A stretch of DNA of 64,000 nt, from NCBI GenBank assembly GCA_012934845.2, contig WNNJ02001290.1:62001-126000 (forward strand), given 5' to 3'. Of this stretch, positions 1 through 12,499 are shown in pieces. The position numbers and the translations under genes were made by a program. Position 1 is the stretch's first letter. Every line of letters begins with the position of its first letter. The stretch is from Pomphorhynchus laevis (taxonomy: Eukaryota; Acanthocephala; Palaeacanthocephala; Echinorhynchida; Pomphorhynchidae). The notes under the pieces are model-generated. The model was given only the letters and a program-made list of their open reading frames with translations, was not told where the DNA came from and made no database searches.

Positions 1-715
1 ATTCAAACTTAAGATTTCTTACTTTCATAGAAAAATAAAGACAAAAATATTTAAAAAATATTAAACAATTGAACAAATGAAAATTGGTAGTTTCACATTT
101 TTGCCTGATTTTAGCTAAAATATGAAATGGGTCTCACAATCAGGGCAAAAATCTTGTATACCACATTTTTGTTTGAATGACATTGTGTTCTTTTAAAATA
201 CCTAAATGCTTAGTATTTATTAAAGCACATCATCTATTATTTAATGATTAGAAACAAAGCAAGCAAACATAAAAGCAAGCAAATATCTGAAATGAAGAAT
301 TATCTATCAACAACCAACTTAAACATTTAAGATTTTTCAAATACTTAAAATTTTTAAACAATAACATGCTCTTCTAAACACGATTTAAGAGAGGTAAGTA
401 ATTTTTCTAAAGCTTTTGAATGTATGATACTTTGAATATGCAAATATCAAAAGTCAAAAACAAATAGAAATGTTAGATTACGGAAATTGGAAAACGCTCT
501 TCTGAAAAAGAAATTAGACAGTAATTTTTACACTTACCGAGATTGAATGTAATCAATTATTTTCTTATGATAAACGCACTTGCCGATCTAAAGTATTTGT
601 AAAAGTAACTATAAGATATATACTGGTTCATATTAATTTGAAAATAATTATTTGATAAGAATACGTAATTAATTAAAAATAATTAATAAATTTATTTTCT
701 TAATTATTTTATTAT
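1..715. other. AT-rich DNA without recognisable gene
   Basis: Low-complexity AT-rich sequence. No reading frame with a recognisable motif and no clear repeat was seen on either strand. Confidence 0.5.
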
Positions 716-1287
716 CTCATCACTACAGGGTTGTCCAGCCTGTAGTGATGAGTCACCAGTAGTTTTCAATTCATATAACCACTAAATGTGAAGTGACAAA
801 TCTTAGCATCTGCGCTAGAGCTTTGCTCGTGCTTTGTAGCCAGAGAGCTTTTGCTCGTGCATTGTGCTTCAGCTTTATACAAGCGTGTTGTTTGTTCAGG
901 AAACTTAGTAAGCTGGTGAAGGAAGGAACGATATCACACATGCTGTCCTGTAAAGACACTGCTTACGCAAACCATACCAGATGCAAGGCTAGTTACCGGT
1001 GGAGGTGTGTGCGCTTAATGAAATCCTTTCAGAGGTTTACTGATGATTAAGTACTCTCAAAGTTGTGTAGCTACATGACCACACTGATGAGACCACCCTG
1101 TAGTGATGAGTAGACTAATGCCGAAGCGCTCCATTGAAGGCTCGGCGTCTGTGGTAGGCGCATAACGGATTAAGCTTCCCGACGAAGTTTGACAAAAAGC
1201 ATTTAGGTTTATACTTTCTTCTTCGTGTTAATTAAACAAGTTTTATTGAAATTATTTCTTATTAATATAAGGAAACCAGTAGTTTTC
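716..1287. repeat. GC-richer island with hairpin and bounding direct repeats, unclassified insertion
   Basis: This block is clearly richer in GC than its surroundings. It opens with a perfect 14-bp hairpin at 716-752 (arms CTCATCACTACAGG and CCTGTAGTGATGAG, 9-nt loop). The right arm occurs again at 1097-1111. A 13-bp sequence, ACCAGTAGTTTTC, is found at 755-767 and at 1275-1287, as a target-site duplication would be for an insertion of about 510 bp. The short reading frames inside (793-1050 plus, 771-959 minus) resemble no known protein. A SINE or a small non-autonomous transposon is possible. I do not recognise the family. Confidence 0.35.
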
Positions 1288-1289
1288 TA

Positions 1290-3000
1290 TTAATTATTTT
1301 AATTATTTTAATAGTTAATTTTTAAAACTAAATCATTAATTAATATTTAAAATTAATTGTTTTGTAAATAATATATTTGAAATAAGTTCGTCATTAATTA
1401 AAAATTGGTGTAACAAGGCTAAGTAAAAAATAAAAAACAAATTAAACTAAAATTTGATTAAATTCAAGTTTTAATTTGAGGCTTTAAAATTGATTTATAA
1501 TTTAATTAATACATTTTGCATTCGATTATTTAATTTATATTTAAATAACATAAATTTAATATAAATTTAATTTTTATTAAAAATAAAAATTAACTAATTT
1601 TGTAAAAAATACTTCATGAACTGCAACGACAAAATTAAGTGGCCGTGTAACTTTAGCTCTAAACCTTTAATTAAACACAAGATTTGCAAACTCGAGAATC
1701 CAAATTATTCAAATCTTATTTGATAATATGATATTAATAAATTTAGATAGAATTGTTTCTCGCCAATCAAATACAGCTTAAATTGTTGTAATTTTGCTGC
1801 AAGATTTTGCCGTTTATCATAATGAAGCATTTGCATATTCTCTTAAGACGTTTCTTCGCACTGTGTATACTTTTGACGACAGTCTTTATATATCACATAA
1901 TGTTTAAATTTATTGAAATGTTCCAAAAAACGGCATTATGATAGTTCCCGTTTATAATTAAAGAAATTTGGTGTCTTTCCTTGCCTAGTATAATAGCAAA
2001 AATGGCTACAATAAATATTCAAATTTTTATCCATGAAACTTTTTATAAAAAATTATTTTAAAATATTTTCAAATAATTTTTATTTCTGATGTTTTACATT
2101 TGCGGATATATCTGATTTTATAACTAAATAATTTAAAATGACTATACCTTTTTTATAACTAAATAATTTTAGTTTATAAATTATTTATAATAATTTTTTT
2201 AAATTATTTATAACTAAATAATTTTAGTTATAAAAAGCTAAAAACTAATTTCAATTTTTTAGTTATCTTAATTTTCTTGGAATACAAATTTTTATTACTT
2301 TGTCTTAAATACTTACTAGGTATTTAGACAATATGTACTGATCGTAGCGTGAAGAACATGGATCCTTACATAGAAGCTCTAGACAGCTCAGTGATGTCGA
2401 CTAAAAGCTTTTAATTATTAAAAGTAAATAAGTAAAATATAGTTATAGAAAGAAAAAAATAAGTTTTAAAATCCAGCATTTTTAAAAATAGTGTTTTAAA
2501 AATGATTTTGTCGGAATTGCTATATCATCCTAAGTATTACGACCAAGTCATTTTCAGGTTGTTATAATACATTTCATTTAAATATTATAACGGTTGACTG
2601 CATTTGATGATCAATTTTAGAAATCAAGTTTAGAATTTGCAATTTTTTTGCAAGATTAGTAGTTTAGTTTAATAATTTAGGGATTTTTCATTTACGACTT
2701 AATAAACTTTCTTGTTTAATAATAAGTTGCAAGTTAATTATATTATTTGTTATAAATAGTTAGTATTTCCAGCATAAAAACATAAAAAATTGGAATAAGT
2801 GCTAGTGACATATTTAATCGAATCTAAAGTAGCGTCGTCTTGATCTAACGAATTATTTCCTATATTCTTTCTGCTCAATCTGTGATTATCATTCAGTTAC
2901 TTATTCAGTGAATTATCATTCATTTAATTATCATATATTCAATTATCATTCATTCACTTGGAATTACTTGCACGATGATGGTGCGAGATGTTAAAGGCTT
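1290..3000. other. AT-rich intergenic DNA
   Basis: No gene was recognised. Around 2110-2240 the phrase TAACTAAATAATTT recurs in partly palindromic form. The remainder is AT-rich with no visible coding signal. Confidence 0.45.
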
Positions 3001-3011
3001 GACTAACATAT

Positions 3012-5359
3012 TTATTTATTTATTAAACCACTAGACCTTACATATCGTGAGTTACAACATCAAGAAGACGAAAATAATGTCAAATCAAAGTGAAGTAGCA
3101 AAATGAGTCCAGGACAATCGATTCTGAGCCACCATTTCCAGTTCTTGTCTCCATCTTCTTTTAAATCTCCGCCAGCCAATGTTCGAGTAGCTGAATAGTA
3201 TTTTCTTGGCATCGTCTTCGATCGTTCTCTTTAGATTCTTACGAACACCGCCTCTGGGGCGTCGCCAGGATTCTTCCGGGTCCAAGTACAGAGATAACTT
3301 TGGGAGTCTATCTCTTTGCATCCGAAGTACATGGCCAAGATAGCGCAGTCTATTTTTCCGAATCAAATCAGACACGGAGACGTCGAGTGAACATCGAGAA
3401 TACACTCCTGCGTTCGATACATGATCGAGTGGATTGACTTTTGAAATTCTACGTAGACATCGTCGCTCAAAAACAGCAAGTTGATTATTTGTTGTAAGTT
3501 TTTCAGGCCAGCACTCGGATCTATACAGTAGTACTGGACGAACAATAGACAAATATATTCGGATCTTTGTTTTAATAGATACATTATTATCACGCCAGAG
3601 GGAGTTTAGACGCGAAAAGGCGGAACCAGCCTTTATTATCCGGCTTCGAATGTCGTAGTCACATCGGCAGTCTTCCGAAAACACTGATACAAGATAGGTG
3701 AAAGATTGTACCTGTTCAATAGTTATACCATCAATAATAACTGAGCACGGAGGGGAGTTTATGGCGAGTAGTTTACATTTCGGTAAGTTAAGGAATAATC
3801 CATATTTCTTTGCTGTCTTGCCTATGCGGGTTGCTGTACGTTGCGCACCATCAAATGATTCTGACAGTACGACTACATCATCCGCGTACGTCAGATCAGA
3901 AAGCAGCATATTGCTCGGATGCAGGCGTATACCTTCACTGTGCAGGTCGAGCGTTTCCCATAGGAGATGATCGATGAGAATGTTGAATAGTTCTGGAGAT
4001 AGTACTACCCCCTGTCGAACACCTGTACTGACAGGAAACGGAATTCCAGTACAACCGTATTCTCGCACGACTGACACAGTATTTTCATATTTTGCACCGA
4101 TAAGTTCACATAGGTGTTTAGGAATGCCTAAGGTATGGAAAAGCTTCCAGATGAATAGTTGATTAACTTGGTCAAACGCCGACTCGAAATCCAAAAATAG
4201 TAATATTAACGGTTGTTGATACTCTTGACGGACATCCATCAGAACGCGAAGGGTGAATATATGATCAATGCATCCTCGATTTGGTCTAAATCCAGCTTGA
4301 TTTTCTCTTGTTTGAATTTGCCGTAACGGCCTAATTCTGTTCAGAATTATGCCTTCCATGATTTTATATACTACAGGTAGGAGAGATATGGGTCGATAAT
4401 TCGAGCATAATGAAGCATCCCCCTTCTTCAGTATTGAAATTATAACTGAAGTTTGCCAGTCCATGGGAACCTGATTGTGATTCCAGATACATTGGAACAA
4501 ATCGGTCAAATATTTGACAACTTTAGGACCACCATATTTGAGAAATTCTGGATGTATTTGATCATGTCCCGCAGATTTTCCGCATTTCAGTGTATTAATT
4601 ATTTGACTGACCTCAATACTTGATGGGGGTTGCCGTCGATTTCTAACACTTCTGTATGCATAGTACATACTTGGCGACTCCAGGATTTGTCATTACTACA
4701 TGAGTTTGTTAAAGTGTCTGTCCTCTTGTAGAGATTTGTAAAATGAGCTCTCCAGCGTTCTGACCGTGCAGACTTTTCGAATATTTTATGTGACATATCG
4801 ATATTCCACAACCCTGTGACTCCACTCTGCTGTGTAGGTGTGTAGTATCTTCTTATGAGACCAAAGAACTTACGTGCATTACCATTGTTAGCTGCCTTTT
4901 GGAATTGGTTTGAAAGTTTTGTACAGTATTCCTCTTTATCATGACGTATACTGGCGCGTAATTTGCGAGTAAGAGTGGTCGTCTCTACGTTATTTCCTGC
5001 AGCCATGCTTAACTTTCTTTGTTCGGAGATCATTATAGATGTTGCACTTATCCAATCGTTCCTACGACTTTTGCGATAAGGAAGAATATCATGAGCCGAA
5101 GAACATAGTGCGTTCTTGAGTGTTGACCATCGTTCACCAATCTGACAAACATCTTCATTTCCATCCGATACTGGTAAAAACTTAAACTCAAGCTTGCGTG
5201 ATACACTGTCAATGAATCTACTACGTATGTAGTCGTTTTCTAGTAGCCGTACTTCTGGTTGTATTAACTTTGACCTTTGTGACTTGGGTTTGAATGTTGC
5301 TTCAATATCCATTATTACTAGCGAGTAGTCTGTCAATACATCAATTCTAACATATAGAA
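3012..5359 (-). mobile_element. RTE-clade LINE, 5'-truncated
   Basis: A non-LTR retrotransposon on the minus strand. It starts inside the C-terminal end of the apurinic-type endonuclease (a degenerate S-D-H segment reads TDYSLVI), runs through the whole reverse transcriptase and ends in a (TAAA)-type tail at about 3012-3032. An 11-bp repeat, GACTAACATAT, lies just outside the tail (3001-3011) and at the 5' junction (5360-5370), as expected of target-primed insertion. The C-terminal style (RNRLRYLGHVLRM followed by a Pro/Arg/Gly-rich stretch) is typical of RTE elements. The protein needs one frame change near 4640-4670, so this copy is inactive. Confidence 0.88.
3085..5359 (-). pseudogene. RTE endonuclease-reverse transcriptase, broken
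   Basis: The upstream part (about 5359-4600) is the linker between endonuclease and RT. The downstream part, from 4668 to the stop at 3085, is a 527-residue frame with the RT core. Visible RT motifs are SNYRPISLLP, GFRPNRGC, the motif A segment LDFESAFD, GVRQGVVLSPELFN, and the catalytic TYADDVVVL. The two parts lie in different frames that overlap at 4599-4668. The endonuclease catalytic half is missing. The plus-strand frames within this span are shadows. Confidence 0.88.
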
Positions 5360-5517
5360 GACTAACATATAGAAGACTAACAGCAGGTAAAAACACACCT
5401 CAAGAATAGGTGAATCAATATGTATAACTGAAAACAATGTATTTATAACATGAGGTTATAAAAATTCAAATGGAGTTAATCTGGTAGTATATAACAAGTG
5501 AAAAGCCAAATCCATAA

Positions 5518-5549
5518 ACACGCATGAGTTTCGGAGAGCTCATGCGTGT
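5518..5549. repeat. Perfect 11-bp hairpin
   Basis: The arms ACACGCATGAG (5518-5528) and CTCATGCGTGT (5539-5549) are exact reverse complements around a 10-nt loop. The hairpin sits beside the 3' end of a Family A LINE fragment. It is not seen in the other Family A 3' tails, so it may belong to the flank and not to the element. Confidence 0.6.
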
Positions 5550-5559
5550 CTATTTTAAC

Positions 5560-5885
5560 CATTTAATTAAGTATGATATGACACTGTTTAATCTTCTTAC
5601 CTAACTCACGGCCTCAGGTCCAGTGGAATCTGATCCCTCCAGCCAAGCCAACACGCCACTCTTCGACTGAACCACCCGGGGTCTTTCACCCCCCCCCGAA
5701 GAGTCCAATCGAGGCGGACTATGCTGGGTAATCGAGAGACGAAGAGCTTGAGAAACCTTAGCCTTTGCTCTGGAGGACGTCCTCTCGAGAATAAGACTAA
5801 TCCCGAGATAGCCCAGGTGCCCTAAAGGCGCACCTGGGTAATCTCTTTTAATGACAGATGCTGGGCCCATTTCAGAGCCCATCTA
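5560..5885 (-). mobile_element. 3' fragment of Family A LINE
   Basis: The minus strand encodes the C-terminal end of the Family A ORF2, including the stretch GLISILERTSS in a shifted frame and the terminal DLR-type ending. The DNA matches the 3' ends of the copies at 26.1, 40.2 and 44.3 kb closely. Homology begins at about 5885, so all of the endonuclease and RT are absent. The 3' limit is uncertain because no tail repeat is visible. The 93-residue frame at 5601-5882 is not the authentic frame. Confidence 0.75.
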
Positions 5886-5889
5886 GCTC

Positions 5890-8090
5890 TCTTAAGTGAA
5901 AAACGTTCTTATTGCAAAGTGACGATCTGAAATAATTTTTATTTTGAAGCAAGCAATTCTAAGTTTTTATTAAAATATGTGGAAAATATTTTGCATATTC
6001 ACAATTACAAAATGAAAAGGCAATATTTGAAAATATTGAAAATATTTTGAAATATTTAATATTTAATTTTTTTTATAAAAAATTTTGAAATATTCTTAAA
6101 TATTTCAAATTAATTATAAGCACTTTAAAACAGATCAAAAGGTTACTTTATAGTTTGCTTAAAAATATTGCATAAATTTGTATTAACAATTATTCTTACA
6201 TCCGGAGATTTTACAGCAATTTCGTAGTATTCATAATTTGAAATTCGAAAAAGTCGTAGAATGCATTCTGCAATACTTACATCTTTTGAAAATAAGCACA
6301 AATAATATGTTTCTATCTAGACAAAGTATTTACCACTGCTTTTAATTTCTTCACGTGTTTCTTCTACCATAAAAAGTACTTTGGATCTGGGTGAAATAGT
6401 TAATTCCACAATATATCCTGGCTTTAAATCAGATTTTGGATTTACAATAATATCTTTATCTTATTTAAGAAAAAGAGTATGCTGTAAAGTATAATATTTT
6501 CATACCCGAAAAATTAAGGTTGTGGCAAGTAATCTTATATTTTGTCATTCTTAGATTTAAAATTGAAGCAATCTTGAATTAAAATAAACCGACATTAGAT
6601 GAAAAGTTATGCAATGAAAATTTTCAGGTATATAAAGCAAAACTTTATGATTTAATTATAAATTTTATTAACATGCATTTATATAGACATCAAAAATGAG
6701 CATAAAGTTGCACAGTCGATAAATTCAAATATAAGGTTAACTATTTTACAAAACCGAGAAAACAGAAGGCTGCATAAAAAGGTAGATACACAAAAAATGG
6801 TTTATAAATAAAAATATTAATTAATCTGTTATATATATGAAAAATAAATAAATATCCACTTAATTATTGTTAGAAAATGTCAAAGCAGTTTAATGATGTG
6901 TTGACAGATCATTATTATAAAGAATAAAAAATCAAATTAAATAAGACAAAATTCGATACTATTAAACATTTTTAAATAGCTTATAGCACCCAATGATTGC
7001 AATTTAATAAATACGGCGAACGTTTACTGCTCTGCGCAAGTCTCCATGAATTGCCAAGTTCGCCCATGAGTGTTTAAAATTGTATTAGTTAATATATAAA
7101 AATATTTATATTTAATAATTTTTTATTTTAATTTTATATTTATTAATTATTCTTCTTTTCATTCACTTTTGCCGCTCAATTGCAGAGTCCAATTGAGCCT
7201 GTAATTAGAGGGTCAAATATAATATAGTTATATATTTATTTAATATTTAATATAAATATAATAAATATTTTTTGTTAATAGATAAAAATAATTTTCAGTG
7301 TCTCTAGCAAATGTTTCCATTTGTTTAAAATCTTAAATTATAATCAAGCCTGTTGGTATATCTTTGGCAAACTAATATTTATCTGTATTAATTACTTTAA
7401 GCATGAGTTCCATCCAGGATCTGTAATTTTGTCTGTGAATCACTTATTACTCGAAAACGTATATTTTCTTTAATATGCAGGGAATAGAAAATGTTGACTT
7501 AATAAAATATAACAAATATTTGATTTAATGAATTTAATCAAACAGGTTAAAATTTATTTATTAAATAAATTTAATAAATGTTTGGCAAGTAAAATTTGTT
7601 TTATTTAATAATAAAATAAATTATTATTAAATTATAATAACTATTTTTTAGTATTACAAATTAATTATTTATTTTTTATTTTATTAAATATACTGATTTT
7701 GATTTTCTGAGGATTGTAAGAGCGCTATCAATATTTCGTAAATTACTTTAGGAATTTTTATGAATTTATAGCTTGTTTACGCTTCTATTAATTTACAAAA
7801 GTATAACGTAATATATAACGTAATAGAATGAAGTTAATATTTTTAATAAATAAAACGTGTATACAAATTCTTCCGTGTGATCCAATCATTAATAGTTCGA
7901 TAAAAGGTAATAATTTTAAATTTAAAAATACAGTTGGGTAAGTGTTTGTTTTTTGTTGTTTTTAGTTTTATTTTTATTGCTTAAATATCTTTTGTAAACA
8001 TTTAAATTTTTTCATTTATTTATTTTTATTTATATATAATATAAAAACACGTATTGTGAAACACAAGATATTAAAAACGATAATCACAGG
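5890..8090. other. AT-rich intergenic DNA
   Basis: Very AT-rich sequence without a recognisable coding region. Nothing was recognised on either strand apart from simple A/T tracts. Confidence 0.45.
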
Positions 8091-9060
8091 TCTATATTAA
8101 TACATTTACCAAAGAGATTGAGAAGGAATTTATAGAGCAAAAGGTGCTCCTGCCAATAAGGCAGAATGATTTTGGCTGATAATCAAGTGGCAGATAAAGA
8201 AGGTAAAAATATCTTTCAGAAGATTATAATGAGTACTGTCAAAGATAACTTCTCTCAGGAAGGGATTTTTGAGCATTGCATTCTGAAAAAGATGGTTTTG
8301 ACAAAATTACTTTTAAAAGCGGTGAATAAAAAAGAAAGCGGTGAATTAAAGCTTTTAAAAGCGGTGAATAAGGAAAGCGGTAATCATACAAAAAGAAAAT
8401 GTTAAAAGTAACAGAATTGACAGTGACTGATTATTCTATGCGAGCCAAGGATATCCTTAAATATGTCATGTCGCTCGCAGAAAAAGAGAATGCTGTAGAA
8501 TTGATCAAAAATGCTGAAAGAAAAATGCTTTAAAAAACTGTTGAGCATGGGAATTACACTCACCTGTAGATGAAGCCGTGTAACAAGTGCGCATCAAGTA
8601 TATCTCGTTAGAAGACATCCTTGATTAGTTGGAATATAGCAACCGTTAAGAACCTAGCACAATATTCAAATTTTGATCATATACATGTCTCATTTCTGCA
8701 AGAGGCGCGTTGACCACTGATATTGAACACTTAAAGCAGATAACTTGAATATTACAAAATGTTCACATATAAAGTTGAAAAAGGTTAGAGCTCACCCTGG
8801 TATCAATGACTAGCAAACGTCTTACGCTTGAATGTTTTCAGATAAATCCAGCAAGGTGGGATAGTATCAACTTCTAAAATTCTTCGTTTCCCCCAGTCCG
8901 GTTTATTTAGCAAACTGCTACATAAAACCGGGTGGCTAACGGACGAAGAATAAGGCCGTCAAGAAGTTTTAGCTAGTGTTAAATGCTGGTATACATTACA
9001 TTGTTGAGAACCTGGATAATTCTAAAGGAGATTGAGTAGAATCTCTGATTGACCAATTTG
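8090..9060 (+). pseudogene. Decayed coding-like segment, unclassified
   Basis: The sequence is richer in GC than its flanks and has protein-like stretches broken by many stops. Examples are a 79-residue frame at 8166-8405 containing an imperfect duplication of TTAAAAGCGGTGAATAA, and a segment near 8565-8640 reading like VDEAV-QVRIKYISLEDILD. No family was recognised. Two adjacent short hairpins (GAGCA/TGCTC and CTGCC/GGCAG) lie at about 8137-8165. It is most likely an old mobile-element coding region. Confidence 0.3.
8869..8968. repeat. Nested inverted repeats forming a 100-nt rod
   Basis: Four arms pair in order. AACTTCT (8869-8875) pairs with AGAAGTT (8962-8968). ATTCTTCGT (8879-8887) pairs with ACGAAGAAT (8943-8951). 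CCGGTTTAT (8898-8906) pairs with ATAAAACCGG (8922-8931), with one bulged base. TAGCA pairs with TGCTA around an AAC loop. About 30 base pairs form in total. It could be a structured RNA, a hairpin transposon or a palindromic remnant. No family was recognised. Confidence 0.5.
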
Positions 9061-9439
9061 GGGAGGGCATAATTATCACAACGGAGGGAACTTTGCTCGG
9101 TCGTCATGCATGTTACCATTCAACTTTAGGCATAACAATTTAATAAACGATGTAAAATTCAAAATAAATTGGTCAAAAATATCGAATGGGACGGATTCAA
9201 TGACGGGCATAATCTTGTGTACTAGGGTTGGAAAAAATAAATGATTTAAAAAATCAGATTTTAACCGACCGAGGCTAGTATATAAGCTAACAACAAATAA
9301 ATCCAAGTGTTTTGAACCAATAATAATGGTAATAATATTAATAACATTTTAAATTATATTATGAATGAATGTGAGACAGTGTGTAAGTATATAAATTATT
9401 TTAATGAATTGAGTGTGAATGTAAAATAAATAAGTTAAT

Positions 9440-10225
9440 GATTTTAGTTCAAATTTATTGATAGCAATGCACGTTGTTGTAATCATATTTATAAACCACA
9501 GCATTACTCTACATTTCAGAATTTGTGGACCTCATCAGCTACTGATCAAATACCTACGTTTCAATTTTAATTTTAAGAAATTAAAATTTTAATAAAATTT
9601 TTAATTTTAATTTCAATTTTATCTACGTTTCTAATTTTAAGTTGATATACCTGTGCAGTCATTGTTACCATTGAAATTTTAATGACTATTTTATTCTGCA
9701 CGTTACTTTAATTCTATTTATAAGCCAACAGCAGTACGCTACAGTTCAGTATTGGTGGATCTCATCAGTTACTGATCCAATACCTACGTTTCACGTTTCG
9801 GTACTTTTAATGTTGGCTTACAATCAAATCTACTCGTCTGATTTTATTGGTATTTGGATTTAATGAAAGACTTTCTTATTACATTTTGCAAATTAAATCT
9901 AAATTATTTCTAATTTAAAATTAAATCAGCGTTTGTAGGGGAATATGCAACGTTCAATTTTGAAAGCTACCTGTTTTTGAAATCTTTTACAATTATCAAA
10001 CTAGTCATCTATTAAATTGATAAAAATATATAAAAGTCTTTCATCCAATCTAATAGTCTATACACCAGGCAAGTCGAGTGCTCATCAGCCAACATTAAAA
10101 GGACCGAAACATGAACATAGGTATTTGATCAGTAGCTGATTAGGTCCACCAATACTGAAATGTAACGTACTGTTGTGAGCTTATGTATAGGATTAAAGCA
10201 ACATGCAACGCCATAAAAAATTTTA
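9440..10225. repeat. Fold-back repeat element, copy 1
   Basis: A unit beginning near TTCTGCACGTTACTTTAAT (about 9693) and running to ATGTTGGCTT (9817) is repeated in inverted, diverged form at about 10086-10210, giving arms of about 125 bp around a centre of about 270 bp. A third, shorter direct copy of the arm lies at about 9465-9580. The same arm sequence recurs at 11.2 and 27.8-28.2 kb. No transposase-like frame is present, so this looks like a non-autonomous fold-back or MITE-like family. Confidence 0.7.
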
Positions 10226-10239
10226 ATCAAATTTTTTAA

Positions 10240-11130
10240 ATAATCAATTAATGTATTTTTAAAAAAATATATAGTCAGTTATTTAGCATATAAGCACCTA
10301 CTGACAAAATGAGAGTATTTTCCAAAATACAATACTAATGCCTGAGCCCCTCATAATCCGTCTGCTCAAAGAAAGTTTCTTATGTGGTAACTCCATGATC
10401 AAATTGATGAAGATTCGTTGAAGAGTGATGCAAGGAAGCTCCTGTCTTAGAAGACTGTCCAAAGAATGGTTGTCAACCACAATGAAGACCACCTTTCGGT
10501 TTTGGAGAGCAGCAGCTTCTAATTGGATCGCTTTAAAGGACTTTGGGATTACAATCAAAGAAATGAAAATCTATTAAATGTAATGATATTACCCAAAGAT
10601 TGCAGCTTTAAACGAGATTGAAACTCACTTTCCATCATATTGGCATATTAGAAGAAGATAATACACTGGAAAATATCTAGGATGCGTGGCAGATCACACC
10701 TGATACTCAACGAATGCCATTTCGGCGTTAGCGGCTGCCACCAAGTTGATCGACGAGGTCCTTGAAGGCAAATCGCCGATAAACTACAGCGCTTTACTGT
10801 AAATTTCCCTCTGCACCCGGAAAGGTGATATTTCTTCTAAATAGTCAATAGGTATCTACGGCTAAGAACACAAGAACAATCACTAAATTTAATAATATGG
10901 TAATGGTCTATGAGAAAGCTCTGACAAGATACCAAGCTCGCCACTATGAATCTGGGAAGTTGTTACATTAACACATACATGGGTTTAGTAGTGGTATGAT
11001 AACTGCAAAGAAGTCATGGCCTTAAAGTATTTTCTTATCAAGGATACAAGATTGTCACTGCTGTAGTTTTTGGACGTCTGCAGATTTTGATAAACTCAAA
11101 TATTCGAATCAGTAATATAAATGTTAAAAA
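10240..11130 (+). pseudogene. Decayed LINE reverse transcriptase remnant
   Basis: Around 10900-11100 the plus strand reads VYEKALTRYQ, then a LLH-HIHGFSSG segment, and then a phrase resembling the F-DFDKL part of RT motif A. This resembles the pre-motif-A region of Jockey/I-type LINEs, including the Family A YEKALAR and HGFVKGRS segments. Stops and frame changes are many. The segment at 10240-10600 could not be assigned. The 86-residue minus frame at 10298-10558 is unsupported. Confidence 0.35.
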
Positions 11131-11189
11131 AGTTGATATTCCACGAAACATTCAAAATACCCTGCAATTTGAAAATTGCAACTTTCAAA

Positions 11190-11690
11190 CAAGTCATCTA
11201 TAGTATATTTCCTAATATTAAATTTATGTACCTGTGCAGTCACTGTTCCAATTGAAATTTGGATGACTTTATTTCGCATGTTGTTTTAATCTTATTTATG
11301 TCAACTACAGTACAATAATTTCAGTATTGGGGAACCCCACCAGCTACTGATCCAATACCAGTTTCACGTTTAGGTCCTTTAAATGCTGGCTGACTATGAT
11401 TCGATTCGCTTGCTGTATTGACTATTAGATTTAATGAAATACTATTCATTTAACATTTTGCAACTTTAATTGAAATACTTTTTAACTTCAAATCAAATCA
11501 GCGTTGGTGGACGAAATTGCATCCTTCAATATGAAAATCTACATGTATTTAAAATTACTTTCAATTCCCAAACTAGCTTCTATAGTTCATTTCTTAATTT
11601 TAAGTTGATATACCTGGACAGTTATTGTTACAATTGAAATTTTGATGACTATTTTTATTATGCACAAATTTTATTCCGTAAATTTCACTT
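11190..11690. repeat. Fold-back repeat family, copy 2
   Basis: One arm (about 11225-11400, with CAGCTACTGATCCAATACC) is followed by the shared central block with ATTAGATTTAATGAAATAC. After that comes the block starting AAATCAGCGTTGGTGG, and then the start of a second arm (GTTGATATACCTG onward). The order of blocks differs from copies 1 and 3, so this copy is rearranged or incomplete. Confidence 0.6.
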
Positions 11691-11699
11691 TTTCCATCT

Positions 11700-12200
11700 T
11701 TATATTAGACTATATTCATTTGACCCGTTTACTGTCTTTAGAAATCCCGCATAGTAGACTTGCTTTTAAAATTGGAAAATAATAAATCAACATCATCTCC
11801 AAAATTTTTAAATTATTTATGATTTTCAAATCAGAATTTATTATTGATATATTAACATTGACACCTCGTGAAATGGCATTTTGAAATGTTTTCACGTTGC
11901 TTTATATTGTATAACTATTGTCTTAAAAGAATTATTCATTTAAACAAATGTATTTACTGCAACTGAGCGCAATCTCGAAAACGACTTATAATTTCAACGC
12001 TGACAACTAGACAATAAATACCTCACTATTATTTGCTCATGTCTAAAGATGGATGTAGTATCTTCTAAAATATTGCTAAAACTTAAATTTTTCTGCATAA
12101 ATATAAGGAAATCTTTTTCGAATCTTTTAATTGAAAAATTATTAGCCACTGACGAGTTCTATTACAGTACTTATTAGTCTACGCGTTATGAAAATATCAA
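11700..12200. other. AT-rich intergenic DNA
   Basis: No coding or repeat signal was recognised. Confidence 0.4.
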
Positions 12201-12204
12201 GAAT

Positions 12205-12430
12205 TTGTGCTTTATTAGACCATATTTATAAATATAAAATACATGTATTGAAGCAAATTGAATTAAAACATTTGTATGTTATGAATTCACGTCATTTTCA
12301 TTAGATGTCATTAACATGTATTTGGCCCCGCTGCTATGTTGGGTCGAGGAACATGAGCCTAAACCTGATAACATAACACTTCCTCATGATGACCTCTATT
12401 CCTTATATACATGTCATATTATTTATTAGT
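12205..12430 (-). mobile_element. CR1-like LINE 3' UTR fragment
   Basis: The sequence from TGCTTTATTAGACCATAT through AATTGAATTAAAACATTTG matches, with divergence, the 3' tail region of the CR1-like fragment at 30.93-31.1 kb on the same strand. No coding part is left. Confidence 0.4.
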
Positions 12431-12499
12431 CAATTCATAAAAATTGACTTTTATTTTAAATTTTAATTATAAATTTTATCGCTGCGTAAATATAAATTA

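Noticed and set aside
793-1050. 85-codon plus-strand frame in the GC-rich island
   Set aside because: No known motif, an overlapping frame on the other strand, and the surrounding hairpins and bounding repeats argue for a non-coding repeat.
1086-1130. Possible hammerhead ribozyme (CTGATGAG followed later by CCGAAG)
   Set aside because: The GAAA of the core is not present in the right place and the required helices do not form.
5490-5895. AAGTGAAAA on both sides of the 5.6-kb Family A fragment as a target-site duplication
   Set aside because: It is only nine A-rich bases and no tail is recognisable at the proposed 3' end.
7140-7200. Possible tRNA or tRNA-derived SINE
   Set aside because: Inverted AATTG phrases give a weak fold, but A-box and B-box sequences are missing.
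9465-10225. LTR-like direct repeats in the fold-back cluster
   Set aside because: The main similarity is inverted, there is no coding interior, and the block order differs among copies, which fits fold-back repeats better.
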